A DNA stretch of 64,000 bases. It comes from Maribacter polysaccharolyticus (GTDB taxonomy: Bacteria; Bacteroidota; Bacteroidia; Flavobacteriales; Flavobacteriaceae). The position numbers and the translations under genes are program-made. The DNA lies in contig NZ_JARBUY010000002.1 in the NCBI RefSeq assembly GCF_028882255.1, forward strand, positions 136,342 to 200,341. Reading direction: 5' to 3'. Positions 8,111 to 16,124 of the stretch are shown here, piece after piece (the stretch's first letter is position 1; each line of letters starts with the position of its first letter). The notes under the pieces are model-generated. The model did no database searches and had not been told where the DNA came from. It worked only from the letters and a program-made list of their open reading frames with translations.

Positions 8111-8190
8111 GGGAATTACCTCACTTTGTTCGGTGAGTCCCGCCCGAACCTATTGAAAGTGAAAAAGCCGGCATCTAATGCCGCTTTTTT
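8111..8190. repeat. CGGTGAGTCCCGCCCGAAC-type repeat, copy 4, with hairpin
   Basis: Bases 8111-8167 match 8241-8297 at 51 of 57 positions without gaps. The copy runs into the hairpin 8162-8190: AAAAAG, one unpaired C, CGGCAT, loop CTA, ATGCCG, CTTTTT. The arms with A and T runs on either side make a two-way terminator-like structure. On the minus strand the repeat reads FNRFGRDSPNKVR then TAA. Confidence 0.6.
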
Positions 8191-8240
8191 GTCTTTACTT
8201 CGTTTAAGATGGTGAGAAAATAAAACGAATTTCCAATGGC

Positions 8241-8319
8241 GGGAATTACCTCGCTTTGCTCGGTGAGTCCCGCCCGAACATGTTGAAGTTGAAAAAGTCC
8301 TCATTCCATGAGGCTTTTT
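8241..8319. repeat. CGGTGAGTCCCGCCCGAAC-type repeat, copy 5, with hairpin
   Basis: 130 bases to the right of copy 4. The hairpin 8292-8319 has the same build as that of copy 4 (AAAAAG, one unpaired base, six-base stem, three-base loop, CTTTTT), but the stem is CCTCAT/ATGAGG instead of CGGCAT/ATGCCG, with two base pairs changed on both sides. On the minus strand it reads FNMFGRDSPSKAR then TAA. Confidence 0.6.
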
Positions 8320-8337
8320 TGTTTCGTCCACCTTCAC

Positions 8338-8351
8338 CCAAGCTAGCTTGG
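8338..8351. repeat. 14-bp perfect palindrome
   Basis: CCAAGCTAGCTTGG lies between repeat copy 5 and the tRNA-Leu terminator. It may be a binding site or chance; nothing else supports a role. Confidence 0.3.
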
Positions 8352-8368
8352 CTCAGTTACCGGAAACA

Positions 8369-8398
8369 AAAAAGTCCTGACAACCGTCAGGACTTTTT
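8369..8398 (-). terminator. Intrinsic terminator after tRNA-Leu
   Basis: A perfect 13-bp stem, AAAAAGTCCTGAC at 8369-8381 and GTCAGGACTTTTT at 8386-8398, with loop AACC. It lies 11 bases past the 3' end of the leftward tRNA-Leu gene and works on both strands by symmetry. Confidence 0.85.
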
Positions 8399-8408
8399 CA
8401 ACTATCTG

Positions 8409-8492
8409 TACTCGAGGCGGGACTTGAACCCGCACGGCCTAATGGCCATTGGATTTTAAGTCCAACGTGTCTACCAATTCCACCACTCGAGC
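8409..8492 (-). tRNA. tRNA-Leu (anticodon UAA)
   Basis: Read leftward, the gene starts GCTCGAG and ends CTCGAGT plus discriminator A, giving a seven-pair acceptor stem with one G-T pair at position 1. The anticodon loop is CTTAAAA, anticodon TAA. The 84-base length and the long variable arm fit a class II leucine tRNA; the T-arm is GCGGGTTCAAGTCCCGC. CCA is not encoded. The only clear promoter upstream serves tRNA-Gly, and a terminator-like hairpin lies in between. Confidence 0.95.
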
Positions 8493-8520
8493 CTGTCTGC
8501 CCAAATAGGCATGACCGGAT

Positions 8521-8547
8521 TAAAAAAAAACGCTGGCAAGCAGCGTT
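8521..8547 (-). terminator. Intrinsic terminator between tRNA-Gly and tRNA-Leu
   Basis: On the minus strand AACGCTG, loop CTTGC, CAGCGTT, then a run of nine T. It follows the relic copies of the tRNA-Gly 3' end and precedes tRNA-Leu by about 28 bases. Confidence 0.75.
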
Positions 8548-8548
8548 A

Positions 8549-8580
8549 TTGGTGGGAAAACGGAATTTGAATACCGACTT
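8549..8580 (-). repeat. Degenerate third copy of the tRNA-Gly 3' end
   Basis: The stretch GGGAAAACGGAATTTGAATACCGAC resembles the T-arm and acceptor end of tRNA-Gly and is closer to the relic at 8607-8640. It has lost both the acceptor sequence and the CCCAGAG flank. A hairpin CGACTT/AAGTCG at 8575-8589 follows, as a hairpin follows the other relic. Confidence 0.45.
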
Positions 8581-8606
8581 CGAAAGTCGACATGATTCCA
8601 AATCCA

Positions 8607-8640
8607 TTTATAAAACCCAGAGCGAAAAACGGGATTCGAA
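8607..8640 (-). repeat. 34-bp direct repeat of the tRNA-Gly 3' end (relic att-like site)
   Basis: Identical over 34 bases to 8745-8778, which is the 3' half of the T-arm, the acceptor 3' strand and 14 bases of flank of tRNA-Gly. The rest of the tRNA is missing here. A duplicated tRNA 3' end is the usual mark left by an element that integrates by a tyrosine recombinase. Confidence 0.7.
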
Positions 8641-8718
8641 TACTGACTCAAGGTCAGTACCTTGACATTCCGCAAGGCGGAATCGTCAATGGCCCGCGAC
8701 CGAGGTCGCTGTAAAATG
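8641..8718. repeat. Three hairpins between the two tRNA-Gly 3' ends
   Basis: Consecutive inverted repeats: TACTGAC/GTCAGTA starting at 8640, ATTCCGC/GCGGAAT inside TTGAC/GTCAA around 8670-8695, and GCGACC/GGTCGC around 8697-8711. No open frame of note lies here. They fill most of the 104 bases between the two direct repeats. Confidence 0.5.
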
Positions 8719-8744
8719 ATTCGATAGCAATTACCCTTACTCTC

Positions 8745-8778
8745 TTTATAAAACCCAGAGCGAAAAACGGGATTCGAA
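8745..8778 (-). repeat. 34-bp direct repeat at the 3' end of intact tRNA-Gly
   Basis: Partner of 8607-8640. It overlaps the tRNA gene from the discriminator base into the T-loop, so an element inserted here would keep the tRNA intact. Confidence 0.7.
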
Positions 8779-8831
8779 CCCGCGACCTCCACCTTGGCAA
8801 GGTGATGCTCTACCAACTGAGCTATTTTCGC
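8759..8831 (-). tRNA. tRNA-Gly (anticodon GCC)
   Basis: 73 bases, read leftward from GCGAAAA to TTTTCGC plus discriminator T. D-arm AGCTCAGTTGGTAGAGC, anticodon loop TTGCCAA (anticodon GCC), T-arm GCGGGTTCGAATCCCGT. All four arms pair. CCA is not encoded. Confidence 0.97.
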
Positions 8832-8867
8832 ATTTTAAAGAACTGCACATCGTTTTGGATGCGGATG

Positions 8868-8897
8868 CAAATTTAATACATTTCTATAAAAGGCAAA
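8868..8897 (-). promoter_or_regulatory. Promoter of tRNA-Gly, Bacteroidota type
   Basis: On the minus strand TTTG (8894-8897) and TAAATTTG (8868-8875) are 18 bases apart, which fits the TTTG / TAnnTTTG pattern. Transcription would start near 8861, about 30 bases before the tRNA. Confidence 0.7.
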
Positions 8898-8967
8898 GAA
8901 TTTCTTTCTAAAATATTCAAACCTTTATAATCTTTGAAATCTTCCTGTTTTCCAATGCCTCCCAAGT

Positions 8968-11589
8968 CTAAGAAGAGGCCTTCTTGTTCTTGCTGAGCAA
9001 TCGTTTGATTTCGTTCAACTTCATCAAGGCCTCTACAGGGGTAAGGGTGTTGATGTCCAAATGGATGATTTCCTCCTTGATCTGTTCCAGTAAAGGATCG
9101 TCAAGGTTAAAGAAACTCAATTGCATGTCGTCTTCTACGGCCTGTAACTTGTCGGTCAACTCCTCACTTGAATGCGATTTTTCGAGTTTCTTTAGGATCT
9201 TATTCGCTTTGTGGATGACCTGTTGGGGCATACCGGCCATTTTTGCCACATGGATCCCGAAACTATGCTCACTTCCCCCCGGGGTCAATTTTCGTAAGAA
9301 CAGCACCTTGTCTTTCAGCTCCTTTACGGATACATTGTAATTCTTGATCCGTTCAAAAGTCGATGCCATTTCATTGAGTTCATGATAGTGGGTGGCGAAA
9401 AGGGTTTTGGCACGGGCAGGATGCTCGTGGAGGTATTCCGATATGGCCCAGGCAATGGATATCCCGTCATACGTACTTGTTCCCCTTCCGATTTCGTCCA
9501 ATAGGATCAGACTTCTTTCCGATAGGTTGTTGAGTATGGAGGCCGTTTCGTTCATTTCGACCATAAAAGTGGATTCGCCCATGGAAATATTGTCACTGGC
9601 ACCCACCCGGGTAAAAATCTTGTCGACATACCCTATCTTAGCCGATGCCGCTGGTACGAAACTTCCCATTTGGGCCAATAATACGATCAAAGCCGTCTGT
9701 CGTAAAATGGCCGATTTACCACTCATATTGGGCCCCGTGATCATGATGATCTGCTGGTTTTCCCGATTGAGTACCACATCATTCGTGATATAGGGCTCCC
9801 CTAGGGGCAATTGCTTCTCTATAACCGGATGGCGACCTCCCAGAATTTCCAGTTCGGTGGAATCATTGAGCTGTGGTTCGTTGTAATCATTGCTTTTGGC
9901 CAATTGGGTAAAACCGCAAAGGCAATCCAATTGGGCAATTTGGTGGGCATTGTTCTGTACGGGTACGATATATTCCTGCATCCATACCACGAGCTGGGCG
10001 AACAGTTGTTGTTCTAGCTGTAGAATGCGCTCTTCGGCACCGAGTATTTTGGCCTCGTATTCCTTCAGTTCCTCGGTGATATAGCGTTCGGCATTGACCA
10101 AGGTCTGCTTGCGTATCCATGTTTCGGGAACCTTGTCCTTATGGGTGTTCCTGACCTCGATATAATATCCAAATACGTTGTTCGATGCTATTTTTAAGGA
10201 GGTTATCCCCGTTTTTTCGGTCTCCCTTTCCAACATCCGGTCCAAGTATTCCTTTCCGGAAAAGGCCAGGCCCCGGAGTTCATCAAGTTCCTCCGAATAC
10301 CCTTCGGCAATGGTATGGCCTTTGAGTACGTTCACGGGAGCTTCCTCATTCACCATTTCCTTGATCTTGTTGCGCAACATATCACAGGAGTGCAATTGAT
10401 CCCCGATCATTCGAAGCGCCTCATTCGGACAGTTTTTCGTCAGTTGTTTTATGGGGAGAATGGCTTCCAAGGAATTTTTCAGGAGGATGACTTCCTTCGG
10501 ATTTATTTTTCCGGTGGCCACCTTCGAGATCAACCGTTCAAGATCCCCCATAAGTTTTATCGGGTGGCGTAATTTTTCGAAATCGCTTTCCTCCTTGATC
10601 AAATAGGAGATCACTTGATGGCGCCTTCGTATTTTTTCGATGTTCTTCAAGGGTAAGGCCAACCAACGTTTCAACATTCTGCCTCCCATGGGCGAAACCG
10701 TATGGTCGATGACTTCCAAAAGGGTTACGGCATTGGGGTTCGGGGAATGGTAGAGTTCAAGGTTTTTGATGGTGAATCGGTCCATCCAAATATACTCTTC
10801 CTCTGCAATGCGTTTTATGGTATTGATATGTTGCAATTGCCGATGTTGGGTCTCCGACAGGTAATGCAATACGACGCCCGAAGCAATGATCCCGTTCCCC
10901 AATCGATCGACGCCGAATCCTTTTAAGGAGTTGGTCTTAAAATGATTGGTAAGGGTTTCCAGGGCATAATCTTCCTGAAACAACCAGTCTTCGGTAAAAA
11001 AGGTATGGTAACGGTTGCCGAATAGGGATTGGAATTCCGATTTATGGGATTTGGAGACCAAAATTTCATTGGGCCCCAGGTTTTGGAGCAATTTATCCAC
11101 TTGTTCCTCATTGCCTTCGGCCATCAAAAATTCACCCGTGGAAATATCCAAAAAAGAAACCCCCAATACTTTTCGGCCAAAATGGACGGCACAAAGGAAA
11201 TTGTTCGTTTTGGCGTTCAGGATGTCATCGTTCATCGCAACCCCTGGGGTCACTAACTCGGTAACCCCGCGTTTTACGATGCTTTTGGTGAGTTTGGGGT
11301 CTTCCAATTGGTCGCAAATGGCCACCCGTTGCCCGGCTTTTACCAATTTTGGCAGATAGGTGTTCAACGAATGGTGGGGAAAACCGGCCAATTCGGTACG
11401 GTCGCCCCCATTATTCCGATGGGTTAGGATAATACCCAATATCTTGGAAGCCTTTACGGCATCTTCCCCAAAAGTTTCATAAAAATCCCCGACCCGAAAT
11501 AGCAACAAGGCATCAGGATATTTGGTCTTGATGGTGTTGTATTGTTGCATTAAAGGAGTGACCTTCTTTGTTTTTTTCTTAGCTGCCAA
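8968..11589 (-). CDS. mutS: DNA mismatch repair protein MutS
   Basis: Recognises mismatched base pairs and small loops in DNA and starts repair with MutL. The mismatch-reading motif GDFYETF is at 34-40 with Phe36 and Glu38, the same positions as in the E. coli protein. The ATPase has Walker A GPNMSGKS at 619-626, [13 protein letters not shown] around 694-705 and THYHEL near 735. The 873 residues are a normal MutS1 length. The gene stands alone on the minus strand, 136 bases past tRNA-Gly in the leftward direction. Confidence 0.98.
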   Translation of the reverse strand: MAAKKKTKKVTPLMQQYNTIKTKYPDALLLFRVGDFYETFGEDAVKASKILGIILTHRNNGGDRTELAGFPHHSLNTYLPKLVKAGQRVAICDQLEDPKLTKSIVKRGVTELVTPGVAMNDDILNAKTNNFLCAVHFGRKVLGVSFLDISTGEFLMAEGNEEQVDKLLQNLGPNEILVSKSHKSEFQSLFGNRYHTFFTEDWLFQEDYALETLTNHFKTNSLKGFGVDRLGNGIIASGVVLHYLSETQHRQLQHINTIKRIAEEEYIWMDRFTIKNLELYHSPNPNAVTLLEVIDHTVSPMGGRMLKRWLALPLKNIEKIRRRHQVISYLIKEESDFEKLRHPIKLMGDLERLISKVATGKINPKEVILLKNSLEAILPIKQLTKNCPNEALRMIGDQLHSCDMLRNKIKEMVNEEAPVNVLKGHTIAEGYSEELDELRGLAFSGKEYLDRMLERETEKTGITSLKIASNNVFGYYIEVRNTHKDKVPETWIRKQTLVNAERYITEELKEYEAKILGAEERILQLEQQLFAQLVVWMQEYIVPVQNNAHQIAQLDCLCGFTQLAKSNDYNEPQLNDSTELEILGGRHPVIEKQLPLGEPYITNDVVLNRENQQIIMITGPNMSGKSAILRQTALIVLLAQMGSFVPAASAKIGYVDKIFTRVGASDNISMGESTFMVEMNETASILNNLSERSLILLDEIGRGTSTYDGISIAWAISEYLHEHPARAKTLFATHYHELNEMASTFERIKNYNVSVKELKDKVLFLRKLTPGGSEHSFGIHVAKMAGMPQQVIHKANKILKKLEKSHSSEELTDKLQAVEDDMQLSFFNLDDPLLEQIKEEIIHLDINTLTPVEALMKLNEIKRLLSKNKKASS

Positions 11590-11606
11590 AAGCGAATTTA
11601 TTAGTT

Positions 11607-11614
11607 TATTTTTG
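11607..11614 (+). promoter_or_regulatory. Possible promoter box of the TrmH-like gene
   Basis: TATTTTTG fits TAnnTTTG, but I see no TTG at the right distance and the leader would be over 110 bases long. Confidence 0.3.
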
Positions 11615-11732
11615 TGCCCGATCCAATAAAAACGAAATGTACGGTTTTTGATAGGGTTTGGAAATGATTGTTGATATTTTCGGAAAAGTTTTACGACCCG
11701 AACAGGGTTGTAAAGGATAAGATAGGAGAACT

Positions 11733-12263
11733 ATGCGTAAGTTAAGGAACGAGGAATTGGACCGCTTGGATATTGAGGCTTTTAAGGAAGCGGAGAAAAC
11801 CCCCTTGGTCATTGTATTGGATAATATACGGAGTTTGAACAATATTGGCTCCGTTTTCAGGACGGCAGATGCCTTTTTGGTCGAGAAGATTTATCTCTGT
11901 GGCATTACCGCCACCCCGCCACATAAAGATATTAGAAAGACGGCCTTGGGGGCCACGGAGAGTGTTTCTTGGGAGTATTGTAAGGATACCTTGCAACTGG
12001 TGGCCGCTTTGAAGGCCGATGGGTATCGGATACTTTCCGTAGAACAGGCCGAGAACGCCACCTTGCTACATCGGTTTGCGGTAGATAAAACGGCAAAATA
12101 CGCCCTTGTGTTTGGCAATGAGGTAAAGGGGGTCGACCAGGAAGTCGTCAGTGCCAGTGATGGCGTTTTGGAAATCCCACAATACGGTACCAAGCATTCG
12201 TTGAACATTTCGGTAAGCGCTGGGGTCGTGATCTGGGACCTTTGGTCAAAGTTCGGAAAATAA
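11733..12263 (+). CDS. TrmH-family (SpoU) RNA 2'-O-methyltransferase
   Basis: A SPOUT methyltransferase that would methylate a ribose 2'-OH in tRNA or rRNA with S-adenosylmethionine. Motif 1 is DNIRSLNNIGSVFRTAD at 30-46, motif 2 LVFGNEVKGVD at 125-135, motif 3 IPQYGTKHSLNISVSAGV at 148-165, which forms the knot. At 176 residues it is the catalytic domain only, without the N-terminal substrate-binding domain of RlmB. The target nucleotide cannot be told. It is transcribed away from mutS and ends at a hairpin. Confidence 0.9.
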   Translation: MRKLRNEELDRLDIEAFKEAEKTPLVIVLDNIRSLNNIGSVFRTADAFLVEKIYLCGITATPPHKDIRKTALGATESVSWEYCKDTLQLVAALKADGYRILSVEQAENATLLHRFAVDKTAKYALVFGNEVKGVDQEVVSASDGVLEIPQYGTKHSLNISVSAGVVIWDLWSKFGK

Positions 12264-12292
12264 AAGACCCTGATGGGTGCATCAGGGTCTTT
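12263..12292. terminator. Two-way hairpin terminator between convergent genes
   Basis: AAAGACCCTGATG and CATCAGGGTCTTT form a perfect 13-bp stem with a four-base loop directly after the TrmH-like stop codon. The T-run is short (TTT). Confidence 0.65.
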
Positions 12293-12384
12293 CGGATATA
12301 GAGTTTGAGCTAGTCAGTTGCTGGTTAAGCGGCACTAATTAATGAAAACATAAGGTCATACACAAGTAATATGTGAAATATTTC

Positions 12385-13530
12385 TTAAAATTTTAAGTCC
12401 AGTGCAAAATCCTGGATTTTGGAGATAATGGTCTTATAATCTTCGGAACGGGCCACAAAATCCAATTCCCCAACATCTATGATAAGGGTATTTTGGTCCG
12501 GATAACTCTTGAAAAAGTCGAAATACCCTTTGTTGATCTTGTTCAAGTAGTTGGCTTCAATGCTTTGTTCGTAGGCCCTTCCACGTTTTTTGATGTTTTT
12601 GAGCAGTCTTTCCGTAGATTGGTAGAGGTAAATATAGATTTTAGGTTTCTGTACCTCTTTGTACATAAGGTTGAAGAGTTTGCGGTAAAGTTCGAACTCA
12701 TCGTGCTGTAAGGTGACTTGGGCGAATATCAACGATTTGTAAATATCATAATCACTGACCATGAAGTTCTTGAAAAGGTCGAACTGGGAGGTATCATCGG
12801 TGAATTGTTGGTAGCGGTCGGCCAAAAATGACATTTCCAACGGAAAGGCATAACGCCCCTGGTCTTCGTAGAATTTGGGTAAAAAGGGGTTGTCTGCAAA
12901 TCGCTCCAAGACCAATTTCCCATTAAAGTCCTCGGCGATTTTATGGGCCAAGGTGGTTTTTCCTGCCCCGATATTCCCTTCAATGGCCATAAAACTAAGG
13001 TCTGAGAATAACGCCTTTCTGGACTTATAGAGCTTATGGGGCGTCTTTTGTATACGGCTTTTGTCCCTACATTGCTGTATCAGGTTACGGGTATCCTTGC
13101 CAAGTACCGGATGGTAAAACTGTGGGGCAATATCGGCAAGCGGTAATAGAACGAATTTCCGTTCCTGTAGATTGGGGTGGGGAATGGTCAGGACATCGGT
13201 TTGCACGGTCTCGGCCCCGTAATAAATAATGTCGATATCAATGGTCCTCGAGGCATACCCTTCATCCACGGTACGCTTACGGCCCAATCTTTCTTCGATG
13301 GATAGGGTTTTTTCAAGGATTTGATCAGGGGCCAAATGGGATTCCACAAGGATGCAGGCATTTAGGAAATCTTCCGCATCGAATCCCCAGGACGCACTTT
13401 CATACACTTTGGAAATGGCGGGTACGGGGCCAATTTCGGAATGGATATGAAATATGGCGTTTTGTAGGTTTTGCAGGCGGTTACCGAGGTTACTGCCGAT
13501 AGATATGTAGACCTTTTTAAGTTCGTTCAT
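12385..13530 (-). CDS. folK: FolK fused to a deoxynucleoside kinase, 381 aa
   Basis: The N-terminal 155 residues are 6-hydroxymethyl-7,8-dihydropterin pyrophosphokinase of folate synthesis: IGSNLGNR at 11-18, RTIDIDIIYYG at 95-105, PHPNLQERKFVL around 117-128. A linker of about 25 residues leads to a deoxynucleoside kinase: P-loop GNIGAGKTT at 185-193, ERF near 209, ADRYQQF near 237-243. The second half would phosphorylate a purine deoxynucleoside for salvage. The start ATG at 13530 was chosen because FolK proteins begin a few residues before the SIGSNLG strand; an upstream GTG at 13563 is less likely. Confidence 0.93.
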   Translation of the reverse strand: MNELKKVYISIGSNLGNRLQNLQNAIFHIHSEIGPVPAISKVYESASWGFDAEDFLNACILVESHLAPDQILEKTLSIEERLGRKRTVDEGYASRTIDIDIIYYGAETVQTDVLTIPHPNLQERKFVLLPLADIAPQFYHPVLGKDTRNLIQQCRDKSRIQKTPHKLYKSRKALFSDLSFMAIEGNIGAGKTTLAHKIAEDFNGKLVLERFADNPFLPKFYEDQGRYAFPLEMSFLADRYQQFTDDTSQFDLFKNFMVSDYDIYKSLIFAQVTLQHDEFELYRKLFNLMYKEVQKPKIYIYLYQSTERLLKNIKKRGRAYEQSIEANYLNKINKGYFDFFKSYPDQNTLIIDVGELDFVARSEDYKTIISKIQDFALDLKF

Positions 13531-13569
13531 AATATTAGGGCAAAGTAAACAAAACAATTTCACTTTGGT

Positions 13570-13577
13570 TATCTTTG
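13570..13577 (+). promoter_or_regulatory. -7 box of sppA
   Basis: TATCTTTG fits TAnnTTTG; the start codon follows 24 bases later. No good -33 TTG is visible. Confidence 0.5.
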
Positions 13578-13601
13578 AAGCTTAATAATAATATGACATA
13601 A

Positions 13602-15362
13602 ATGAAATTTTTGAGGAATCTTTTGGCGGCCATACTGGGGTGTTTGATTGCTTTCGGAATCGTGTTCATCATGTTTGTGATGTTCGTAAGCCTTGTGGGA
13701 AGTGCCGATGAAAGTGTCGTGGTCAAAGGGAATTCCGTTTTGGAATTGCAATTGCAACAACCGGTGAATGATTATGTGGGGGACAATGAGTCCGATCCGT
13801 TTGCTGGCTTTTTGGGGAAGGCACAAGGGTTGGACGAGATACTCCATGCCATTGCGGTCGCCAAGACCGACCCGGATATCAAGGGGATAAGTATCAATAA
13901 TAATTTTTTGCTTACCGGACTCGCACAGACCCAGGAATTGCGTAAAGCCCTGAGCGATTTTAAGGAAAGTGGAAAGTTCATCTATAGTTATGCCGATTAT
14001 TATATGCAGAAAGATTATTACTTGGCTACGGTGGCAGACTCCATATTCCTGAATCCGGTCGGGGGAATGGATTTTAAGGGACTATCTTCCGAAGTATTGT
14101 TTTATAAAGACCTGCAGGAAAAAACCGGGGTCAAGATGGAGGTCATCCGCCATGGAAAATATAAAAGTGCCGTTGAGCCCTTTTTGGCCAATGAGATGAG
14201 TGATGCCAACAGGACCCAGATCAAGGAATTGTTGAACTCTTTATGGAACACCATGGTCGCCGATATTTCCGAAGGACGTAACCTTAGTGAGGCCAATGTG
14301 AATGTCATCGCGGACACCCTAGGGGGGAGGTCCCCGAAGTATGCCAAAGCCTCCGGGTTGATAGATGGTATTCTCTTCTATGACCAATATATGGATAAAC
14401 TACGGTTCGCATTGTCCTTGGGTAAAGATCAGGAGGTAAATAGGGTATCGGTAATTGATTATACCAAACGTTCGAATAAGAAGGCCATTTATAAAGGGGA
14501 TGACAAAGTCGCCGTGATATACGCCCAAGGGGAAATATTATACGGGGAAGGAGGACAGGATGTGATCGGTCAAGGGATTATCACCGGAGCCTTGAATAAG
14601 GCGGTGGATGATGACAAGGTAAAGGCTATCGTACTCCGGGTCGATTCCCCGGGCGGAAGCGCCTTGACCTCCGATATTATTTGGAGGGAGATTGAGTTGG
14701 CCAAGGAGCACAAGCCCGTTGTGGTTTCAATGGGTAATGTTGCCGCATCGGGCGGTTATTATATTGCTGCCGGCGCGGATAAGGTCTTTGCCGAACCCAC
14801 TACGATCACCGGTTCCATAGGGGTTTTTGGGACGATTCCGAATATCAGCGGATTGGCCGATAAAATCGGGGTCAATGCAGAGCAGGTGGGTACCAATGAA
14901 AATTCCATGGGGTATTCCGTTTTTGAACCCATGACCGATAATTTCAGGAGTTTGATAACCCATGGTATCGAAGAAACGTATGAAACCTTTTTGGATCGCG
15001 TGGCCAAAGGACGTAAAATCACCGTCGCACAAGCCGATAGTATGGCCCAAGGTCGTGTCTGGAGTGGGGTAGATGCCAAGAGATTGGGGTTGGTCGATGA
15101 ATTGGGTAATTTGGATGATGCCATTGCCGCTGCTGCCGAGCTGGCCGGGGTCACGTCCTATAGGGTGAGGAAATTCCCAAAATACAAATCGGGTTTTGAA
15201 CGGTTTATGGAAGATATGGCTACCGCAAAAACGAACGTCATTCAGAATATGGTAAAGGAGGAAATTGGGTTGGAGACCTACGATATCCTGAAGCAGATGA
15301 AATCTGCGATGGAACAAGAAGGAATCCAGGCCAGGATGCCTTTTGTATTGGATATAAAATAG
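13602..15362 (+). CDS. sppA: Signal peptide peptidase SppA, long (67K) form
   Basis: A membrane-anchored serine protease that degrades cleaved signal peptides. One N-terminal membrane segment spans about 7-33. The Ser-Lys dyad is split between the two repeats as in the E. coli enzyme: Lys188 in KYKSAVEPF and Ser383 in NVAASGGYY. The length of 586 fits the two-domain long form. It is followed after three bases by the queuosine-precursor transporter and is divergent from folK. Confidence 0.95.
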   Translation: MKFLRNLLAAILGCLIAFGIVFIMFVMFVSLVGSADESVVVKGNSVLELQLQQPVNDYVGDNESDPFAGFLGKAQGLDEILHAIAVAKTDPDIKGISINNNFLLTGLAQTQELRKALSDFKESGKFIYSYADYYMQKDYYLATVADSIFLNPVGGMDFKGLSSEVLFYKDLQEKTGVKMEVIRHGKYKSAVEPFLANEMSDANRTQIKELLNSLWNTMVADISEGRNLSEANVNVIADTLGGRSPKYAKASGLIDGILFYDQYMDKLRFALSLGKDQEVNRVSVIDYTKRSNKKAIYKGDDKVAVIYAQGEILYGEGGQDVIGQGIITGALNKAVDDDKVKAIVLRVDSPGGSALTSDIIWREIELAKEHKPVVVSMGNVAASGGYYIAAGADKVFAEPTTITGSIGVFGTIPNISGLADKIGVNAEQVGTNENSMGYSVFEPMTDNFRSLITHGIEETYETFLDRVAKGRKITVAQADSMAQGRVWSGVDAKRLGLVDELGNLDDAIAAAAELAGVTSYRVRKFPKYKSGFERFMEDMATAKTNVIQNMVKEEIGLETYDILKQMKSAMEQEGIQARMPFVLDIK

Positions 15363-15365
15363 TTT

Positions 15366-16076
15366 ATGGTCCTGAAGGATAAAAAGCTGGCCTATAAAGT
15401 ATATCTTTATTTGGGTGCCATGTTCATCACCTCTTTGGTGGTGTCTAACCTGATTTTTCAAAAGTTTTTTTATTGGAAACCGTTTGGGGACTTCAGTATA
15501 TTCGGGGCGAACCTTTTTGAGATTTCGGTAGGAATTTTGCCTTATCCCATCACTTTTTTGATTACAGACCTTATTTCCGAGATTTTTGGAAAGAAAAAGG
15601 CCAATCAAATTGTTACGGCAGGCATTTTCGCTTCCTTTTTTTCCATGGGAATCGTCTTATTGGCCGATGTCGTCCCGGCCATCGAAAACTCTCCCGTGAA
15701 CAATGCCACTTTCAGCAAGGTGTTCGCGCTTTCGCCCATAGCCGTATTGGCGTCGATGTTGGCCTATCTGTTTGCACAATACGTGGATATTGCCATTTAC
15801 CATTTTTGGAAGCGAGTGACCCAAGGCAGGCATCTATGGCTCCGCAATAATTTTTCGACCTTTTTGTCGCAATTCATAGATACCTTTACCGTCGTAAGTC
15901 TGTTGTGTCTGTTCAAAGTATTGCCATGGAGTATGTTTTATGGCTTGGTTGTCAGTGGTTTTCTGTTTAAGGTTTTAATCGCCTTTCTCGACACCCCTTT
16001 TTTATATTTATTCGTATATCTATTAAGAAAAAGATTCGGATTGACAATTGGGCAGGAAATAAATTTGGAAGCATAA
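15366..16076 (+). CDS. Queuosine precursor transporter, YhhQ family
   Basis: An inner-membrane protein of 236 residues with about six hydrophobic segments. The ITDLISEIFGKKKANQIV segment and the C-terminal DTPFLYLFVYLL are typical of the YhhQ/QueT-type carriers that import preQ0 or preQ1 for the tRNA base queuosine. It starts three bases after sppA stops, so the two are cotranscribed; a functional link is not obvious. Confidence 0.88.
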   Translation: MVLKDKKLAYKVYLYLGAMFITSLVVSNLIFQKFFYWKPFGDFSIFGANLFEISVGILPYPITFLITDLISEIFGKKKANQIVTAGIFASFFSMGIVLLADVVPAIENSPVNNATFSKVFALSPIAVLASMLAYLFAQYVDIAIYHFWKRVTQGRHLWLRNNFSTFLSQFIDTFTVVSLLCLFKVLPWSMFYGLVVSGFLFKVLIAFLDTPFLYLFVYLLRKRFGLTIGQEINLEA

Positions 16077-16124
16077 AATATTCTCTAGGTCCGTGAGTTA
16101 TATTCCTAAACGATAAGCTATTGT

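Larger units (their letters stand above)
6748..8408. other. 1.66-kb stretch without a protein gene, filled with repeats
   Basis: No open frame here has a recognisable motif, a normal start context or a plausible length. Bases 6748-7140 hold only the inverted repeats listed separately and AT-rich sequence. From 7150 to 8400 the stretch is a patchwork of repeated blocks in the order: repeat copy 1, fold element A, 38-bp block, repeat copy 2, fold element B, 38-bp block, repeat copies 3, 4 and 5, then the tRNA-Leu terminator. The order element-block-repeat occurs twice, so a unit of some hundred bases was probably duplicated and then diverged. Confidence 0.7.

Noticed and set aside
8116-8337. 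Minus-strand open frame of 73 codons
   Set aside because: It consists of repeat copies 4 and 5 and their hairpins; no protein motif.
6748-8408. CRISPR array
   Set aside because: Repeats are few, unequal in spacing and longer than CRISPR repeats; no cas gene is near.
8520-8816. Minus-strand open frame of 98 codons across tRNA-Gly
   Set aside because: It is a reading of the tRNA and its relic copies; the repeated SNPVF stretch is the T-arm in translation.
14727-15608. Minus-strand open frame of 293 codons inside sppA
   Set aside because: Shadow frame of sppA and the transporter gene; Gly-His-Ile-rich translation without motifs.
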